From positions 1 through 6,695 of the forward strand of contig DVNF01000005.1 of NCBI GenBank assembly GCA_018714575.1: 6,695 nucleotides of DNA, read 5' to 3'. This document shows, in pieces, positions 6,252 to 6,695 of this stretch. A model generated the notes under the pieces. It saw nothing but the letters and a program-made list of their open reading frames with translations, made no database searches and was not told where the DNA came from. Each line of letters opens with the position of its first letter. Positions within the stretch are counted from its first letter, which is position 1. The position numbers and the translations under genes were made by a program. The DNA is from Candidatus Stercoripulliclostridium merdigallinarum. GTDB lineage: Bacteria; Bacillota; Clostridia; Christensenellales; DTU072.

Positions 6252-6695
6252 TTATAGCCCGATCATAGCCGCAATGATGCCGCGGACGGAACCGGTTACG
6301 ACTATTTTTCCGAAGCGTACAAACTTCGTATCCTCGCGCACTTGTTCTATGCTGGCTGCAATTTCATTTGCGACACCGGCAAACATTCCCTCTGCTTCAC
6401 CTCCGCCGATACCTTCCAATATCGCGTCCAACGATTCGTCGAAGGCTTTTTCGATATCATCCTTTGCCTCTTTGGCGTCTTTGGATTCATCGAAGTAATA
6501 AATGGTGATACTGTCGTAATCGTCTTCGCCGTAATCGCCTTTATGCGCAGCGACAACAGCGGTGGCGCCTTCGGGCATAAACAGACCTACCGCGCCAAAC
6601 AGGTCGTCAGAGTTGAAAGTCTGAACCTCGTAATCTTGCTTTTCCAGATTTTTCACGACTTTGTCTTCTGCCAACAAAGCGGGGAAGCCGACAAA
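6252..6695 (-). CDS. Hypothetical acidic protein, 5' end beyond the window (partial)
   Basis: The minus-strand frame is open from the right edge (6695) to TAA at 6254-6252, giving 147 visible residues. No ATG occurs in this part. Two adjacent TTG codons (6677-6672) are possible starts, but no Shine-Dalgarno sequence precedes them and the frame stays open upstream (FVGFPALLAEDKV), so the true start most likely lies outside. The hydrophobic beginning followed by charged sequence could be the end of a signal peptide, which is inference only; no lipobox cysteine is visible. The remainder has VVKNLEKQDYEV, an ITIYYFDESKDAKEAKDDIEK segment (shown here only in part of its context), a Gly-rich GIGGGEAEGMF stretch and a terminal FGKIVVTGS with a short hydrophobic tail. 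The layout recalls small exported or lipoprotein-type clostridial proteins of unknown function that end in a V-x-x-GT/GS segment. I do not recognise a named family. It is convergent with dut and shares the terminator at 6191-6224. Confidence 0.7.
   Translation of the reverse strand, partial: FVGFPALLAEDKVVKNLEKQDYEVQTFNSDDLFGAVGLFMPEGATAVVAAHKGDYGEDDYDSITIYYFDESKDAKEAKDDIEKAFDESLDAILEGIGGGEAEGMFAGVANEIAASIEQVREDTKFVRFGKIVVTGSVRGIIAAMIGL

Overview
The window reads as an ordinary chromosomal housekeeping segment from a Clostridia-like member of the Firmicutes, probably an uncultured anaerobe. The grounds are a formate--tetrahydrofolate ligase, a clostridial-style trimeric dUTPase with a long motif 3 (IDSDYYYSDNEGH), a glutamyl-tRNA synthetase with the RGAEYLSSTPKY style of that group, and purine-rich Shine-Dalgarno sites. 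Assignment below class level is not supported by what can be seen.

Layout, left to right. Positions 1-63 hold the last 20 codons of an upstream gene whose tail weakly resembles sugar nucleotidyltransferases. Close behind it, in the same direction, come fhs (81-1748) and a NimA/pyridoxamine-5'-phosphate-oxidase-like flavoprotein gene (1761-2237). This first unit ends at a clear intrinsic terminator (2262-2292). A GC-richer intergenic stretch with several inverted repeats follows, then a near-consensus extended -10 promoter (2405-2433). That promoter drives rsmG (2467-3165), and parB (3225-4115) follows on the same strand. A 105-base gap carrying a strong stem-loop (4134-4184) separates parB from gltX (start 4221, end 5672). 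gltX overlaps dut (5660-6145) by 13 bases. A perfect 15-bp hairpin with A- and T-tracts on its two sides (6191-6224) lies between dut and a convergent, edge-truncated gene of unknown function on the minus strand (6252 to the right edge).

The genes serve general functions: one-carbon metabolism (fhs), ribosome modification (rsmG), chromosome segregation (parB), tRNA charging (gltX) and nucleotide-pool sanitation (dut). The rsmG-parB neighbourhood is the classic region found near the replication origin in many bacteria, but no parA/soj is present between or beside them here. I found no mobile element, CRISPR array, tRNA, rRNA, toxin-antitoxin or defence module. Nothing in the window amounts to a convincing undescribed system; the points most worth a second look are the lone parB, the parB-gltX stem-loop, the structured 2293-2404 spacer and the unidentified minus-strand gene.
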